Below are positions 54,350 through 63,817 of a stretch of 64,000 nucleotides of DNA, one piece after another. Under the pieces are notes generated by a model. It saw nothing but the letters and a program-made list of their open reading frames with translations. It ran no database searches and was not told where the DNA came from. Position numbers and translations under genes: made by a program. Each line of letters opens with the position of its first letter. Positions within the stretch are counted from its first letter, which is position 1. The stretch spans positions 434,001-498,000 of the forward strand of contig NZ_FQVL01000001.1 of NCBI RefSeq assembly GCF_900129355.1. Reading direction: 5' to 3'. Origin of the DNA: Seinonella peptonophila. Its GTDB lineage: Bacteria; Bacillota; Bacilli; Thermoactinomycetales; Thermoactinomycetaceae.

Positions 54350-54385
54350 CATGGCTGCCCCTTATGGTGCAGCCGATTTTTTATT
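54350..54385 (+). terminator. Terminator after fer
   Basis: GGCTGC and GCAGCC arms with a 10-base loop, followed by GATTTTTTATTT. It is just before the convergent rhodanese stop. Confidence 0.8.
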
Positions 54386-54701
54386 TCAAATGTTTTTGGA
54401 TAGCTACGATACCACCCTCAATATTGATCACATTTTCATAACCTTGTGCTTGTAAATATTCCGTTACGCTCGCACTTCTCATGCCATGCGCACACATAAC
54501 ATAGATATTTTTTTCTTTCTTCAGCTCATCCAAACTCCCCGGAATCTGTTGCATGGGTATATGTACAAAGCCCTCCAAATGCTCTTCCTGCCACTCACTT
54601 AATTCACGAACATCTAAATAGATTTCTCCATCCTCACTTTGCTGCTGATATTTGTTCGCAAACTCTTCTGCTGCTATTCTTTTGATCTTCTGTTGGTCCA
54701 C
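54381..54701 (-). CDS. Rhodanese-domain protein
   Basis: Single-domain sulfurtransferase of 106 residues from GTG 54701 (AGAGAGG with 8-base spacing); a longer frame to 54830 overlaps the divergent ppa promoter region. Motifs: YLDVRELSEWQEEHLEGFVHIP and the active-site Cys in YVMCAHGMRSAS, followed by GYENVINIEGGI. It probably handles persulfides in sulfur transfer; substrate unknown. Confidence 0.85.
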   Translation of the reverse strand: MDQQKIKRIAAEEFANKYQQQSEDGEIYLDVRELSEWQEEHLEGFVHIPMQQIPGSLDELKKEKNIYVMCAHGMRSASVTEYLQAQGYENVINIEGGIVAIQKHLK

Positions 54702-54833
54702 TATACTCACCTCTCTTTTTCCTTTCATTGTAAACTTTTTGATTGAAACTATGTGCAAAACCACATACAATGACATAGAGATGTCAAATGGAATCTTTCT
54801 AGCATCTTGATACATATTGCAAGGAGGCATTAC

Positions 54834-55328
54834 ATGTCAAAGGAACTAATTGTTGATGCGTTTATCGAAATTCCCACTGGAAGCCAAAATAAATATGAAT
54901 TTGACAAAGAAGCGGGTGCCTTTAGACTAGATCGTGTCCTTTATTCACCTATGCATTATCCTACTGAATATGGTTATTTAAAGCAAACACTAGCTGAGGA
55001 CGATGATCCACTTGATATCCTCGTTTTGACCAGCTTCCCTACTTTCCCAGGCTGTGTGATTTCCAGTCGGGTAATTGGTGTATTGGTCATGTCCGATGAC
55101 AAAGGACAGGATGAAAAAGTACTCGCTGTACCTGTAGACGATCCTCGATATAATGAGGTTCATAATTTAGATGATGTAGCACCTCATCTATTAAAAGAAA
55201 TCGAACATTTCTTTAAAGTTTACAAAGACCTTGAAAATAAAGAGACTGTTATTGAAGGCTGGAAAGATGCAGAAGCCGCTCGTAAGCTCTATCATGAGTG
55301 TGTCGATCGTTATCAACAAAACCAATAA
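54834..55328 (+). CDS. ppa: Family I soluble inorganic pyrophosphatase
   Basis: 164 residues from ATG 54834 behind AAGGAGG. Family I signature: EIPTGSQNKYEFDKE, RLDRVLYSPMHYPTEYGYL and the metal triad in DDDPLDILV. Hydrolyses pyrophosphate to drive biosynthesis. Most Bacilli use the unrelated family II enzyme (PpaC), so a family I enzyme here is a lineage marker. Confidence 0.95.
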   Translation: MSKELIVDAFIEIPTGSQNKYEFDKEAGAFRLDRVLYSPMHYPTEYGYLKQTLAEDDDPLDILVLTSFPTFPGCVISSRVIGVLVMSDDKGQDEKVLAVPVDDPRYNEVHNLDDVAPHLLKEIEHFFKVYKDLENKETVIEGWKDAEAARKLYHECVDRYQQNQ

Positions 55329-55346
55329 ACTACCCAATTTCTGGAT

Positions 55347-55375
55347 TTGACACGCTCATTCTTCCATGCTAGAGT
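55347..55375 (+). promoter_or_regulatory. Promoter of the serine T-box operon
   Basis: TTGACA (55347-55352), 17-base spacer, TAGAGT (55370-55375), giving a start just upstream of the T-box leader. Confidence 0.7.
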
Positions 55376-55382
55376 AGGACTC

Positions 55383-55652
55383 AAAATTACACAATCAAAA
55401 TCAAAGATGGAGCCAAATATCAATCAATGAACTCTCAGAGAGCCGGAGGTTGCTGCAATTCGGTAGTTCAATTGATATGGAGCACTCCGGAGTGACTTGT
55501 TGAAAGACAAGTGAGTAGACAAGTCCGGTTATGTACCGTTACAACTTGATCCCAATAAGGATCACTGAGGCAACCAAAGAGAGTATGGTTGTGAATTAGG
55601 GTGGCACCACGAGCTTCTCGTCCCTACTATAGGGGGAGAAGCTCTTTTTACG
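55383..55652 (+). promoter_or_regulatory. T-box riboswitch, serine-specific (specifier AGC)
   Basis: A typical T-box leader. Stem I contains AGAGAGCCGGAGGTTGCTG. The conserved CUCCGGAGUG after the specifier puts AGC (55481-55483) in the specifier loop. The T-box sequence AGGGTGGCACCACG is at 55598-55611, and the terminator GAGCTTCTC...GAGAAGCTC plus TTTTT is at 55611-55650. The bulge TGGC would pair with a tRNA ending GCCA, as tRNA-Ser does. Uncharged tRNA-Ser would stabilise the antiterminator and switch on serine synthesis. Confidence 0.93.
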
Positions 55653-55680
55653 TGCTTTCGATTAAGGAGGGTAATTATTT

Positions 55681-56835
55681 ATGGTTTTTCAAGATAAGTT
55701 TCAATTGAGAATTCCGGGACCTACACCAATCCCACCAAGTGTACAACAAGCAATGAGTCGACCTATGATTGGGCATCGTAGCAAAGAATGCTCCGCTATC
55801 ATACGTCAATGTAGTGAAGATCTAGGTCACATCTTCGGCACCAACCAAACATCACTTATTCTTTCCAGCAGTGGCACTTCTGCACTTGAAGCTGCGGTGA
55901 TTAATGTACTGTCTCCAGGAGATGAAGCGTTAGTCGTTACAACAGGAGTATTTGGTGAACGTTTTGCCAAAATTGTTGATCGTTATCAAATGACTTGTCA
56001 TCGTCTCGAAGTTGAATGGGGAAAAGCTTGCGACCCTGAACAGTTAATCCAAGCATTACGACAGCACCCTACTGTCAAAGCAGTCTTTTTTACGTACTGT
56101 GAAACGTCCACCGGCGTACTCAACCCCATTCATACACTTGCACAGACTGTACATGAACATTCTGACGCTCTTGTTATCGTTGATGGCGTTAGCTGTATTG
56201 GAGCTGTTCCATGTCAAATGGATGATTGGGGAATTGATATTCTAGTCACAGGTTCACAAAAAGCATTTATGTTACCACCAGGTTTAGCTATGGTCGCAGT
56301 TAGTGAGCAAGCCTGGAAACGAATTGCCAACAATCCATCACCTCGCTTTTACCTTGATTTGCTTTCATATCGTGAAAAGATGGAGCAAGAAACAACTCCC
56401 TTTACACCTGCTGTTTCGCTTCTATTTGGATTACAAGAAGTGCTCCATTTATTAGCTGAAGAAGGAATGGAAGCTGTCATTCGCCGGCATCAACTGTTAA
56501 AAGAGATGACTCGAGCAGGGATTCGTGCATTGGGTTTAGAGTTAATGACAAGCGATGAAGACGCGTCACCCACTGTTACTTCAATCCTCGGTGGTGGAGA
56601 TGAATGGAGTTCTGAAGCATTACGTAAAGAATTATCTGCCATTGGGGTAATTGTAGCTGGCGGTCAACAACATCTAAAGGGGAAAATTTTCCGAATTGGC
56701 CACATGGGCTATTGTGATCCGCTCGATATTTGCACCATTCTTTCTTCATTAGAAGTCTCATTGCATAAAATCGGTCGCCCCGTGTCTTTGGGACAGGGTG
56801 TTCAAGCTGCACAGGAGGTTTGGATTCATGCATAA
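55681..56835 (+). CDS. Class V aminotransferase, probable serine-pathway transaminase
   Basis: 384-residue fold-type I PLP enzyme of the serine-pyruvate / alanine-glyoxylate aminotransferase group (PucG-like). It shows IPGPTPIPPSV, HRSKECSAI, SSSGTSALEA, VDGVSCIGA and the PLP lysine in TGSQKAFMLPPG. It is the first gene behind a serine T-box and overlaps serA by 8 bases, so it most likely transaminates 3-phosphohydroxypyruvate (a SerC substitute) or hydroxypyruvate. Sequence is not that of canonical SerC. AAGGAGGGT precedes the ATG. Confidence 0.88.
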   Translation: MVFQDKFQLRIPGPTPIPPSVQQAMSRPMIGHRSKECSAIIRQCSEDLGHIFGTNQTSLILSSSGTSALEAAVINVLSPGDEALVVTTGVFGERFAKIVDRYQMTCHRLEVEWGKACDPEQLIQALRQHPTVKAVFFTYCETSTGVLNPIHTLAQTVHEHSDALVIVDGVSCIGAVPCQMDDWGIDILVTGSQKAFMLPPGLAMVAVSEQAWKRIANNPSPRFYLDLLSYREKMEQETTPFTPAVSLLFGLQEVLHLLAEEGMEAVIRRHQLLKEMTRAGIRALGLELMTSDEDASPTVTSILGGGDEWSSEALRKELSAIGVIVAGGQQHLKGKIFRIGHMGYCDPLDICTILSSLEVSLHKIGRPVSLGQGVQAAQEVWIHA

Positions 56836-58408
56836 AGTTCTCATCACAGATCCACTAAGCGATCATGGAATTGAAAAGTTATTGCAAGCACCAGATGTGG
56901 AAGTGATTCGTAAAACAAATCTTTCTCCAGATGAGTTATTATTAGAGATCGAATCGGCCGATGCGCTATTGGTGCGGAGTCAAACAAAAGTAACAGCAGA
57001 AGTAATTGCCAAAGCAGTCAACCTGAAAGTGATCGCACGTGCTGGAGTAGGTGTTGATAATATCGATATATCTGCTGCCACCGAAAAAGGGATTATTGTT
57101 GTCAATGCACCAGATGGTAACACCATTTCTACAGCTGAACATACATTTGCAATGTTAATTTCACTTTCTCGTAATATCCCTCAAGCGTATCATTCTCTTC
57201 TTCAAGGTGAATGGAAGCGAAAAGAATACGTAGGAGTAGAATTAAACAGAAAAACCCTAAGCATCATCGGATTAGGTAGAATCGGCTCAGAGTTAGCAAA
57301 ACGTGCTAAATCTTTTCGGATGGATGTTGTTGCCTTTGACCCTTATCTAACAGACCAACGTGCTGTTGAGCTTGGTGTACAAAAAGCAACTTTTGAAGAG
57401 GCAATTGCAGTTGGAGATTATATTACTGTTCATACACCGTTAACAAAAGCGACAAGACACTTAATCAATCGTGATATTTTCCAACAGATGAAGCCTGGTG
57501 TACGAATTATGAATTGTGCCCGTGGTGGGATCATTGATGAAGAGGCACTGTATGAAGCGATTAATGAAGGTATTGTTGCAGGAGCTGCACTTGATGTTTT
57601 TGAAGAGGAGCCACCAAAGAATCACCCTTTGCTCACTTTGCCACAAGTAATTGCAACACCTCATCTGGGTGCTTCAACAGTAGAGGCTCAAGAAAATGTA
57701 GCAATTGATGTCTCTGAAGAGGTTTTACACATTTTAAGAAATGAACCTTTTAAAAATGCTGTTAATCTTCCTCCTATTCCAGCGGAGCTTCAACAAACAT
57801 TACAGCCATATCAATCACTTGCGGAAAAACTAGGATTATTTGTAGCACAGACCCAAAAAGGTGCTCCTACACAGATAAAAATTACTTATGCTGGTGATTT
57901 GGCTGATCTTGATGTTGCTCCACTTACTCGTATGGTACTCAAAGGAGCACTCTCGCATCATTTGAGTGATGTAAATTATATCAATGCACCTGATTTTGCT
58001 AAACGTCGTGGGATACAAATTATCGAACAAAAACAATCCAAAAGCTATGGTTTTACGAACTATTTACAAGTGCAAATCGAAACAAATGAATCAAAACAAA
58101 GTGCAGCCGGAACTTTACTAAATGGCTTAGGAGCTAGAATTGTTAAAATTAATGAATACCCCATTGATGTAGTACCAGAAGGTCATATGCTCTTGATCAA
58201 ACATCAAGATCAGCCAGGTGTGATTGGAAAAGTTGGTACTGCTTTAGGTGATCATAACGTCAACGTAGGAACGATGCAGGTAGGACGACAAACAATAGGT
58301 GGACAAGCTATTATGATGCTCAGTATTGATAAGCCAGCTACACAGGAACATTTACAGGCATTAGAAAAAATCTCCTTTATCCAATCAATTACAGATATTG
58401 TCCTATAG
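56828..58408 (+). CDS. serA: D-3-phosphoglycerate dehydrogenase
   Basis: First step of serine synthesis. 526 residues from ATG 56828 (GGAGG with 9-base spacing): substrate domain (1-100 and 285-315), NAD-binding domain with [13 protein letters not shown], catalytic motifs [10 protein letters not shown]-like ([11 protein letters not shown]) and ATPHLGAST, an intervening ASB domain (about 320-440), and a C-terminal ACT domain (about 450-526) for serine feedback. The long form resembles B. subtilis SerA. Confidence 0.96.
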   Translation: MHKVLITDPLSDHGIEKLLQAPDVEVIRKTNLSPDELLLEIESADALLVRSQTKVTAEVIAKAVNLKVIARAGVGVDNIDISAATEKGIIVVNAPDGNTISTAEHTFAMLISLSRNIPQAYHSLLQGEWKRKEYVGVELNRKTLSIIGLGRIGSELAKRAKSFRMDVVAFDPYLTDQRAVELGVQKATFEEAIAVGDYITVHTPLTKATRHLINRDIFQQMKPGVRIMNCARGGIIDEEALYEAINEGIVAGAALDVFEEEPPKNHPLLTLPQVIATPHLGASTVEAQENVAIDVSEEVLHILRNEPFKNAVNLPPIPAELQQTLQPYQSLAEKLGLFVAQTQKGAPTQIKITYAGDLADLDVAPLTRMVLKGALSHHLSDVNYINAPDFAKRRGIQIIEQKQSKSYGFTNYLQVQIETNESKQSAAGTLLNGLGARIVKINEYPIDVVPEGHMLLIKHQDQPGVIGKVGTALGDHNVNVGTMQVGRQTIGGQAIMMLSIDKPATQEHLQALEKISFIQSITDIVL

Positions 58409-58413
58409 ATAAA

Positions 58414-58448
58414 TAAAACAGCTCCTCTTCATGAGGAGCTGTTTTGTT
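58414..58448. terminator. Bidirectional terminator between serA and resE
   Basis: ACAGCTCCTC TTCAT GAGGAGCTGT, a 10-bp perfect stem with TTTTG on the plus side and TTTTATTT on the minus side. Confidence 0.88.
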
Positions 58449-60255
58449 GTTTTGCTTCTAAAGGTAAAATAACAGAAAATGAAGTACCCTTGCCCAGTTG
58501 ACTGCTAACATGAATATCACCGCCATGTGCAGTTACCAAATGCTTAGCGATTGATAATCCTAAACCTGTACCGCCCGATTCATTTCGTGTTCGTGCTTTA
58601 TCTGCTTTATAAAATCGTTCGAAAATAAATGGAATATCTTCTACTGGAATCCCTACTCCTGTATCACTTACATTCAATTGAACATTGTTTTGTCCTATTT
58701 CATAAAGTAACGAAAGGTTTACATGTCCATCCTTAGGTGTATGCCGAATTGCGTTGCCTAACAGATTGGTTAAAACTTGTTCAATTTTATCTTCATCCCA
58801 TCGAACTTCTGGAATCACTTCAGGCAGCCGTTGTTCAAGTATAATCCCTTGTTCTTTAGCCAATGACTGGAATTTTCGGGTCATCCTTACAAATAGTTCT
58901 CGAATATCAACGAGCTGAAGATCAATTGAAATGTGACCCGCCTCCATACTTGCCAAATCGAGCAATTCACTTACGAGTCTGCCCATTCGCTCCGATTCTT
59001 CATTGATCACCAAGGCTATCTCGCGCCGCTCCTCAGGGGTCTCTGCTACATCATCCTTTAAAGCCTCACTATACCCTTGTAGCATGGCTAAAGGTGTCCG
59101 TAATTCATGTGATACGTTGGTAACAAAGTCCTTTCGCAGCTTATTCAAACGACGAGCTTCTGTGACATCACGAATCACTGCCACTACTCCCCTCACTTGC
59201 TCCCGCTCGTAGAGTGGTGACATCACAACAGAGAAAATATTACCTTGAATTTCCATATCTCCTCGTTGTTGTGTACTACCCGCTACTACCTGCTGATACA
59301 GATCATCTAGTGGTTGAGGTAGATATCGCTGATCCTCTTTTCGCTGAGTTTGATTAAATAATTCAAGTAATCTTTCAGCAGGAGGATTGGTTAAAATCAC
59401 TTTTCCCTCAGCATCAAGCGAAATTACGCCATCAGACATACTCTGCAATACACTGGAAATCTTCTCTTTTTCATGCGATAGCATCTGAATAGAATCTTCT
59501 AAGTGACCTGCCATGCGATTAAAAGCAATCGAAACATCGACGATCTCATCTCGCTCATGGATTCGAACCGGTAAACGAACTGAAAATTTTCCTTTTGCCA
59601 TTTGCTCGGCTGCTTGTTTTAGTTGGATTAAGGGCTGTGTTATACGGGACGAAAGAAAAAAGGCAAAAACTGTTGTTAAGATAATGCCAATACTGGCTGA
59701 ATAAAAGATCCACCATTTGATATCATTTTCACTCAACTGATCTTGTGCTTGATAAAGTACAATTGCACCTACTAATTGCTTACCATGATAGTAAGGGGTT
59801 GCAACCATTAAAACATCATTATGAGCTAACCAAGATGGCTCAAGCTGATTTAAATTTTTTAACAATATTTTTTTATTCAGAACAACTGTTTCACCTCGAA
59901 AGATTTGCTTTAACTGATCTTGATCCATCAAAGCTTTCTGTAATGCTACATTCATATGATTAGAAGGTGCAGCAGATGTCTCTATCTTACCTTGACGGTT
60001 TAAAATCAACACATATGTATGAAACAATTCCGAGACTTGAAACATTGTTTTAATATAATCAGCTTGCTCCTTTGGAGAGGTATGCTCTAGTGTAGTACGC
60101 ATTTCAGTAGCGAGTTGTTTTAAGCTCTTTTCATGATCTAATGTATAACTTTTATCAACCTGCATATTTAAAAATAAACTAAAAAAAGAGAGGACAAGCG
60201 CAACTAAAACGATAATCGTCAGCCACAGCTTTCCGACAATGCTTCGGATAATCAC
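58429..60255 (-). CDS. resE: Sensor histidine kinase ResE
   Basis: 608 residues: transmembrane helix 1 (about 10-30), extracytoplasmic sensor domain (31-178), helix 2 (181-203), HAMP (203-256), PAS (about 265-370), HisKA with phospho-acceptor His383 in VSHELRTPL, and HATPase_c with N, G1 (DTGVGIP) and G2 (GGTGLGLS) boxes. In B. subtilis ResE responds to oxygen limitation and nitric oxide and phosphorylates ResD. Overlaps resD by 4 bases. Its stop lies inside the shared terminator. Confidence 0.94.
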   Translation of the reverse strand: MIIRSIVGKLWLTIIVLVALVLSFFSLFLNMQVDKSYTLDHEKSLKQLATEMRTTLEHTSPKEQADYIKTMFQVSELFHTYVLILNRQGKIETSAAPSNHMNVALQKALMDQDQLKQIFRGETVVLNKKILLKNLNQLEPSWLAHNDVLMVATPYYHGKQLVGAIVLYQAQDQLSENDIKWWIFYSASIGIILTTVFAFFLSSRITQPLIQLKQAAEQMAKGKFSVRLPVRIHERDEIVDVSIAFNRMAGHLEDSIQMLSHEKEKISSVLQSMSDGVISLDAEGKVILTNPPAERLLELFNQTQRKEDQRYLPQPLDDLYQQVVAGSTQQRGDMEIQGNIFSVVMSPLYEREQVRGVVAVIRDVTEARRLNKLRKDFVTNVSHELRTPLAMLQGYSEALKDDVAETPEERREIALVINEESERMGRLVSELLDLASMEAGHISIDLQLVDIRELFVRMTRKFQSLAKEQGIILEQRLPEVIPEVRWDEDKIEQVLTNLLGNAIRHTPKDGHVNLSLLYEIGQNNVQLNVSDTGVGIPVEDIPFIFERFYKADKARTRNESGGTGLGLSIAKHLVTAHGGDIHVSSQLGKGTSFSVILPLEAKQQNSSS

Positions 60256-60968
60256 TCTTTTGGAACCTCAAGTTTGTAACCCACACCCCATACAGTGGTG
60301 ATCATTGCTGCTGCCTCAGGTGAAGTGCGATTTAATTTTTCTCGCAATCGTTTTACATGGGTATCAACCGTTCGCAAATCCCCAAAAAATTCATAGTTCC
60401 ATACATCCCGCAACAATGTTTCTCTTGTAAATACCTTATCTGGAGTACGAGCAAGATAATAGAGCAATTCATATTCTTTCGGTGTGAGTGAGACTGTTTT
60501 TCCACCTGCTTTCACTTCATGTGCATCATGATCAATCATAAGCTCAGGAAAAACAATTACATTATGCGTCTCTGTCTCTGTCGATAAGTAAGCAGTGGCC
60601 GACGTTCGTCTCAAGACGGCTTTTACTCGATGAACCAATTCACGGGGGCTAAATGGCTTGACAACAAAATCATCAGTACCCGCTTCAAATCCTTCTACAC
60701 GATTTCCTTCTTCACCTCGTGCAGTCAGAATAATGATCGGCGTAGCCTTTTTTCTTCGAATTTCATTACAAACATCGAGTCCATCCATTCCGGGTAGCAT
60801 GAGATCTAATAATATGAGATCATAGTTGATTTCTGATGCTTTTTCTAACGCTGATTCACCATCAGCTGCCTCGTCAATACGGTATCCTTCACGTTCAAGA
60901 TACATTCTTAACAGACGGCGAATTCTTTCCTCATCATCAACAACTAAAATATGAAATTGTTTTTCCAT
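60252..60968 (-). CDS. resD: Response regulator ResD
   Basis: OmpR/PhoB-type regulator of 238 residues. Receiver domain (1-120) with phospho-acceptor Asp55 in LILLDLMLPGMDG and the Lys in VVKPFSPREL; winged-helix DNA-binding domain (about 140-235) with SLTPKEYELLYYLA and VDTHVKRLREKL. In B. subtilis it activates genes for respiration, including the qcr and res-linked cytochrome genes. Confidence 0.95.
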   Translation of the reverse strand: MEKQFHILVVDDEERIRRLLRMYLEREGYRIDEAADGESALEKASEINYDLILLDLMLPGMDGLDVCNEIRRKKATPIIILTARGEEGNRVEGFEAGTDDFVVKPFSPRELVHRVKAVLRRTSATAYLSTETETHNVIVFPELMIDHDAHEVKAGGKTVSLTPKEYELLYYLARTPDKVFTRETLLRDVWNYEFFGDLRTVDTHVKRLREKLNRTSPEAAAMITTVWGVGYKLEVPKE

Positions 60969-60981
60969 CTATATCACCCTT

Positions 60982-62184
60982 TTACGCATAAGAATGCAAA
61001 CCAGCAATCACAAAATTAATGACAATCAGATTGATCATAATGACAACAAATCCTCCTACAGCCAACCAAGCGGACCGTATGCCTAACCATCCTTTTGAAA
61101 GACGTAGATGTAAGTACGCACTATAAAACAACCATGTAATCAGGGCCCAAGTCTCCTTCGGGTCCCAGTTCCAAAAACGCCCCCAAGCCTCATGAGCCCA
61201 AATCATCGCAAAAATTAACGCTCCCAAGGTAAAGATCGGAAAACCAATCGCAATCGCACGATAACTTAGCTCATCTAATAATTCATGGTTTAAGTTTTTT
61301 ACAACTCGATGCAAGAGTAAACTAAGTCTCTTACGTATAATGAGGCGTATGATCAAATAAAGAAGAAGCCCACTGAAAATCGCCCAGATGGTCGTATTCA
61401 ACTTACTAGCTGCTTTCTCTCCTTCAATCCATGATGGAACATTAAACAGCGGTTCTTTCCAACCACTCGATGAATTCGATACTTGACCTTTATAGGGCCC
61501 AATTAAAGGAGGCAATTTATATACTTGTTCTACTTGATTTCCATCGATCATGTGGGTAAATGTGGTCTGATAACCAACCGCTTGAGCGATAAAACTAACC
61601 ATACTAAAACCTACAAACATAAGTAATATGACCAAAACCATTTCAAGATAAAATGGTTGCCGACCTTTTTCTTCCCCACCAACACGATGGAGCAGATAAA
61701 TTAAACCTGCAACAAAAGCAACAGTAAACAATCCTTGTCCCAAAGCAGCTAATGTTACATGAATTCCTAGCCAATAGCTTTGCAGCGCTGGAATTAAAGG
61801 CTGTATATCCTTGGGAAAAGCAGATGCATATCCTAGCAGTATAACTGCGATTGGCATCACAAATGCTCCAAGAATTAATGTTCGATACATAAAGTAAATC
61901 ACAATATAGGCTAAAACAGAAGCAAAGCATAAAAATGCTACAAACTCGAACATATTACTGGTAGGGAAATGACCACTTATGATAACTCTCATAATAATAA
62001 ATACTGCCTGAAATACAACACCGATAATCGCCAACCAAATTGCGATTTTTCCCCATCGGTTCGCCTTTTTATTCGCAACCTCTGCATCCGTATTTTTCCC
62101 AGTTAAGCCCATCATAAATGATATGGATGAAAATAGATATAATAAAAATGTGCCTAACAAAAAGCTTTCCATTATCTTTTCCAC
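60982..62184 (-). CDS. resC: Cytochrome c biogenesis protein ResC (CcsA/CcsB type)
   Basis: 400-residue polytopic membrane protein that, with ResB, delivers haem across the membrane for attachment to apocytochrome c. About eight helices, with the tryptophan-rich haem-handling motif WGRFWNWDPKETWALITW and conserved histidines in HVTLAAL and MIWAHEAWG. GTG 62184 is 6 bases after AGGAGGAG. Confidence 0.94.
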   Translation of the reverse strand: MEKIMESFLLGTFLLYLFSSISFMMGLTGKNTDAEVANKKANRWGKIAIWLAIIGVVFQAVFIIMRVIISGHFPTSNMFEFVAFLCFASVLAYIVIYFMYRTLILGAFVMPIAVILLGYASAFPKDIQPLIPALQSYWLGIHVTLAALGQGLFTVAFVAGLIYLLHRVGGEEKGRQPFYLEMVLVILLMFVGFSMVSFIAQAVGYQTTFTHMIDGNQVEQVYKLPPLIGPYKGQVSNSSSGWKEPLFNVPSWIEGEKAASKLNTTIWAIFSGLLLYLIIRLIIRKRLSLLLHRVVKNLNHELLDELSYRAIAIGFPIFTLGALIFAMIWAHEAWGRFWNWDPKETWALITWLFYSAYLHLRLSKGWLGIRSAWLAVGGFVVIMINLIVINFVIAGLHSYA

Positions 62185-62196
62185 TGCGTTCTCCTC

Positions 62197-63756
62197 CTAA
62201 TCTCTCACCAACTGTATATCGAGAGGACAGCCTTTTGCAACTTGTTGAATTTCTCGTTGTAAGCTATACCAGTTTTTATTGGTATGAGCCCCTAGATAAA
62301 GTTTGTTCTCTTTGACCCGTATCCAAATGCGACGATGTTGCCAATAAAAGCCCATCGCTAAACCAATGAGACAAATGAGACCTCCCACGAAAAGAAATGG
62401 TAAGCTCTTATCCGTTCTCACCATTAAACCGCTCTTATTAACCATGACCAAGCCTGCAAGATCTATTGCAAAACGATTATCTTTTGTAATTTGATCTAGA
62501 TTTTCACCTGAAATCACCCAGATCTTTTCCCCAGATTGCTGACCTGGTTCTAACACTTCAAATATCAAAGCAGGTCGATTTGGCTCCTGTGATTTTGTAA
62601 TGGGTTGCTGATTTTCATCCAGAGCAAAATCGGGATAATATTCAAGTAAGCGTACTCTTAAATCACCCACCCGATATTGTTGATTAACTGCTAACTGTGT
62701 CAGTTTAACCAAAAATGCCCCTTTTTCTTGACCTGTTTTTCGGTCCATTACCTTTAAACGAATACCGCCTAATTCGGGAATTAAACTTGATTGAAAAAGC
62801 TGATAGTCCTTATACTTTAATGGGTGGTTGACAAGAATAGATTGACGATGTACAGGATGTAAATTACCATTTTGATCTGGTGCATAGATTACGGCATCTG
62901 TTTGGTATTTTTTTACAACGTTTTGATTTAGATACATTTCAGCGAATGAACGCTCATTCTTAACATAGTAATTGCTAGTGGGGATTTTTTGCATTTCTCC
63001 TTCTCGAACCCAAACAAAATCCTCAATCGCCCATCCAGGAACCCAACGAAGAAGTGCAGTTAATAAAAATATGATGAGTCCTACATGATTGATATAGGGT
63101 CCCCAACGACTAAATCTTCCTTTTTCAGCAAGTAGTGCATCTTTCTCGCGTTTTACATGGAAATTTTTTCTTTTCATCGCAGCAACCAAATCTGATAACA
63201 ATTGCTCCTTCTGAGTTGGATCAATCTCCTGCTGATGTGTTACTCTTTGCCTTTCAATAAACTGAATATCTTTCATCACTTTTTGATTTTTTAATGCCTT
63301 ATAAAGCGGAATAATCCGGTCTAAACTACAGATCACTAATGAAATCCCAATCATCGATAATAAGGCAAAAAACCACCAAGAATCATACATATCGGATAAT
63401 CCTAAACGATAAAACCATTCACCAAGTTTTCCATACTGTTCCTGATAATAAACTTCAGGAGTCGTCGAATTGATGAAATCCTCTTGGGGAAAAATCGTGC
63501 CAATTCCTGCAACAACTAATGTAATCAAAATAAGATAGATCGCAATTTTCACAGATGAAAAGAAGCTCCAAATATGGTCGATTATTGATTTTTTTCCTGC
63601 TTTTTGTGACCATCGTGCTTTTCCTTCATAGCGCATTTCTTTATCAATAGAACTTTGTTCTGCATTGTCTTGCTGCAATGGTCGTCCGCAATACTCACAC
63701 AAGATAGTACCAAGTGGATTATTATGCCCACACTGACATTTCGTATTTTCAATCAT
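62197..63756 (-). CDS. resB: Cytochrome c biogenesis protein ResB
   Basis: 519 residues. N-terminal cytoplasmic CQCGHNN...CEYCG zinc-ribbon, then transmembrane helices (about 70-90, 125-145, 220-240, 455-475) with a large extracytoplasmic domain between the last two. Partner of ResC in System II cytochrome c maturation, serving QcrC. Normally preceded by resA (thioredoxin-like reductant of apocytochrome), which is absent here. Confidence 0.93.
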   Translation of the reverse strand: MIENTKCQCGHNNPLGTILCEYCGRPLQQDNAEQSSIDKEMRYEGKARWSQKAGKKSIIDHIWSFFSSVKIAIYLILITLVVAGIGTIFPQEDFINSTTPEVYYQEQYGKLGEWFYRLGLSDMYDSWWFFALLSMIGISLVICSLDRIIPLYKALKNQKVMKDIQFIERQRVTHQQEIDPTQKEQLLSDLVAAMKRKNFHVKREKDALLAEKGRFSRWGPYINHVGLIIFLLTALLRWVPGWAIEDFVWVREGEMQKIPTSNYYVKNERSFAEMYLNQNVVKKYQTDAVIYAPDQNGNLHPVHRQSILVNHPLKYKDYQLFQSSLIPELGGIRLKVMDRKTGQEKGAFLVKLTQLAVNQQYRVGDLRVRLLEYYPDFALDENQQPITKSQEPNRPALIFEVLEPGQQSGEKIWVISGENLDQITKDNRFAIDLAGLVMVNKSGLMVRTDKSLPFLFVGGLICLIGLAMGFYWQHRRIWIRVKENKLYLGAHTNKNWYSLQREIQQVAKGCPLDIQLVRD

Positions 63757-63817
63757 CCCGATAACTCCGATCTCACCTTGAGAAGTTATATTCGCCCCCT
63801 ATTATATCCTTCTCTTT

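Noticed and set aside
55681-56835. Naming the class V aminotransferase SerC
   Set aside because: Its motifs are those of the serine-pyruvate/alanine-glyoxylate group, not of canonical phosphoserine aminotransferase; the pathway role is inferred from context only.
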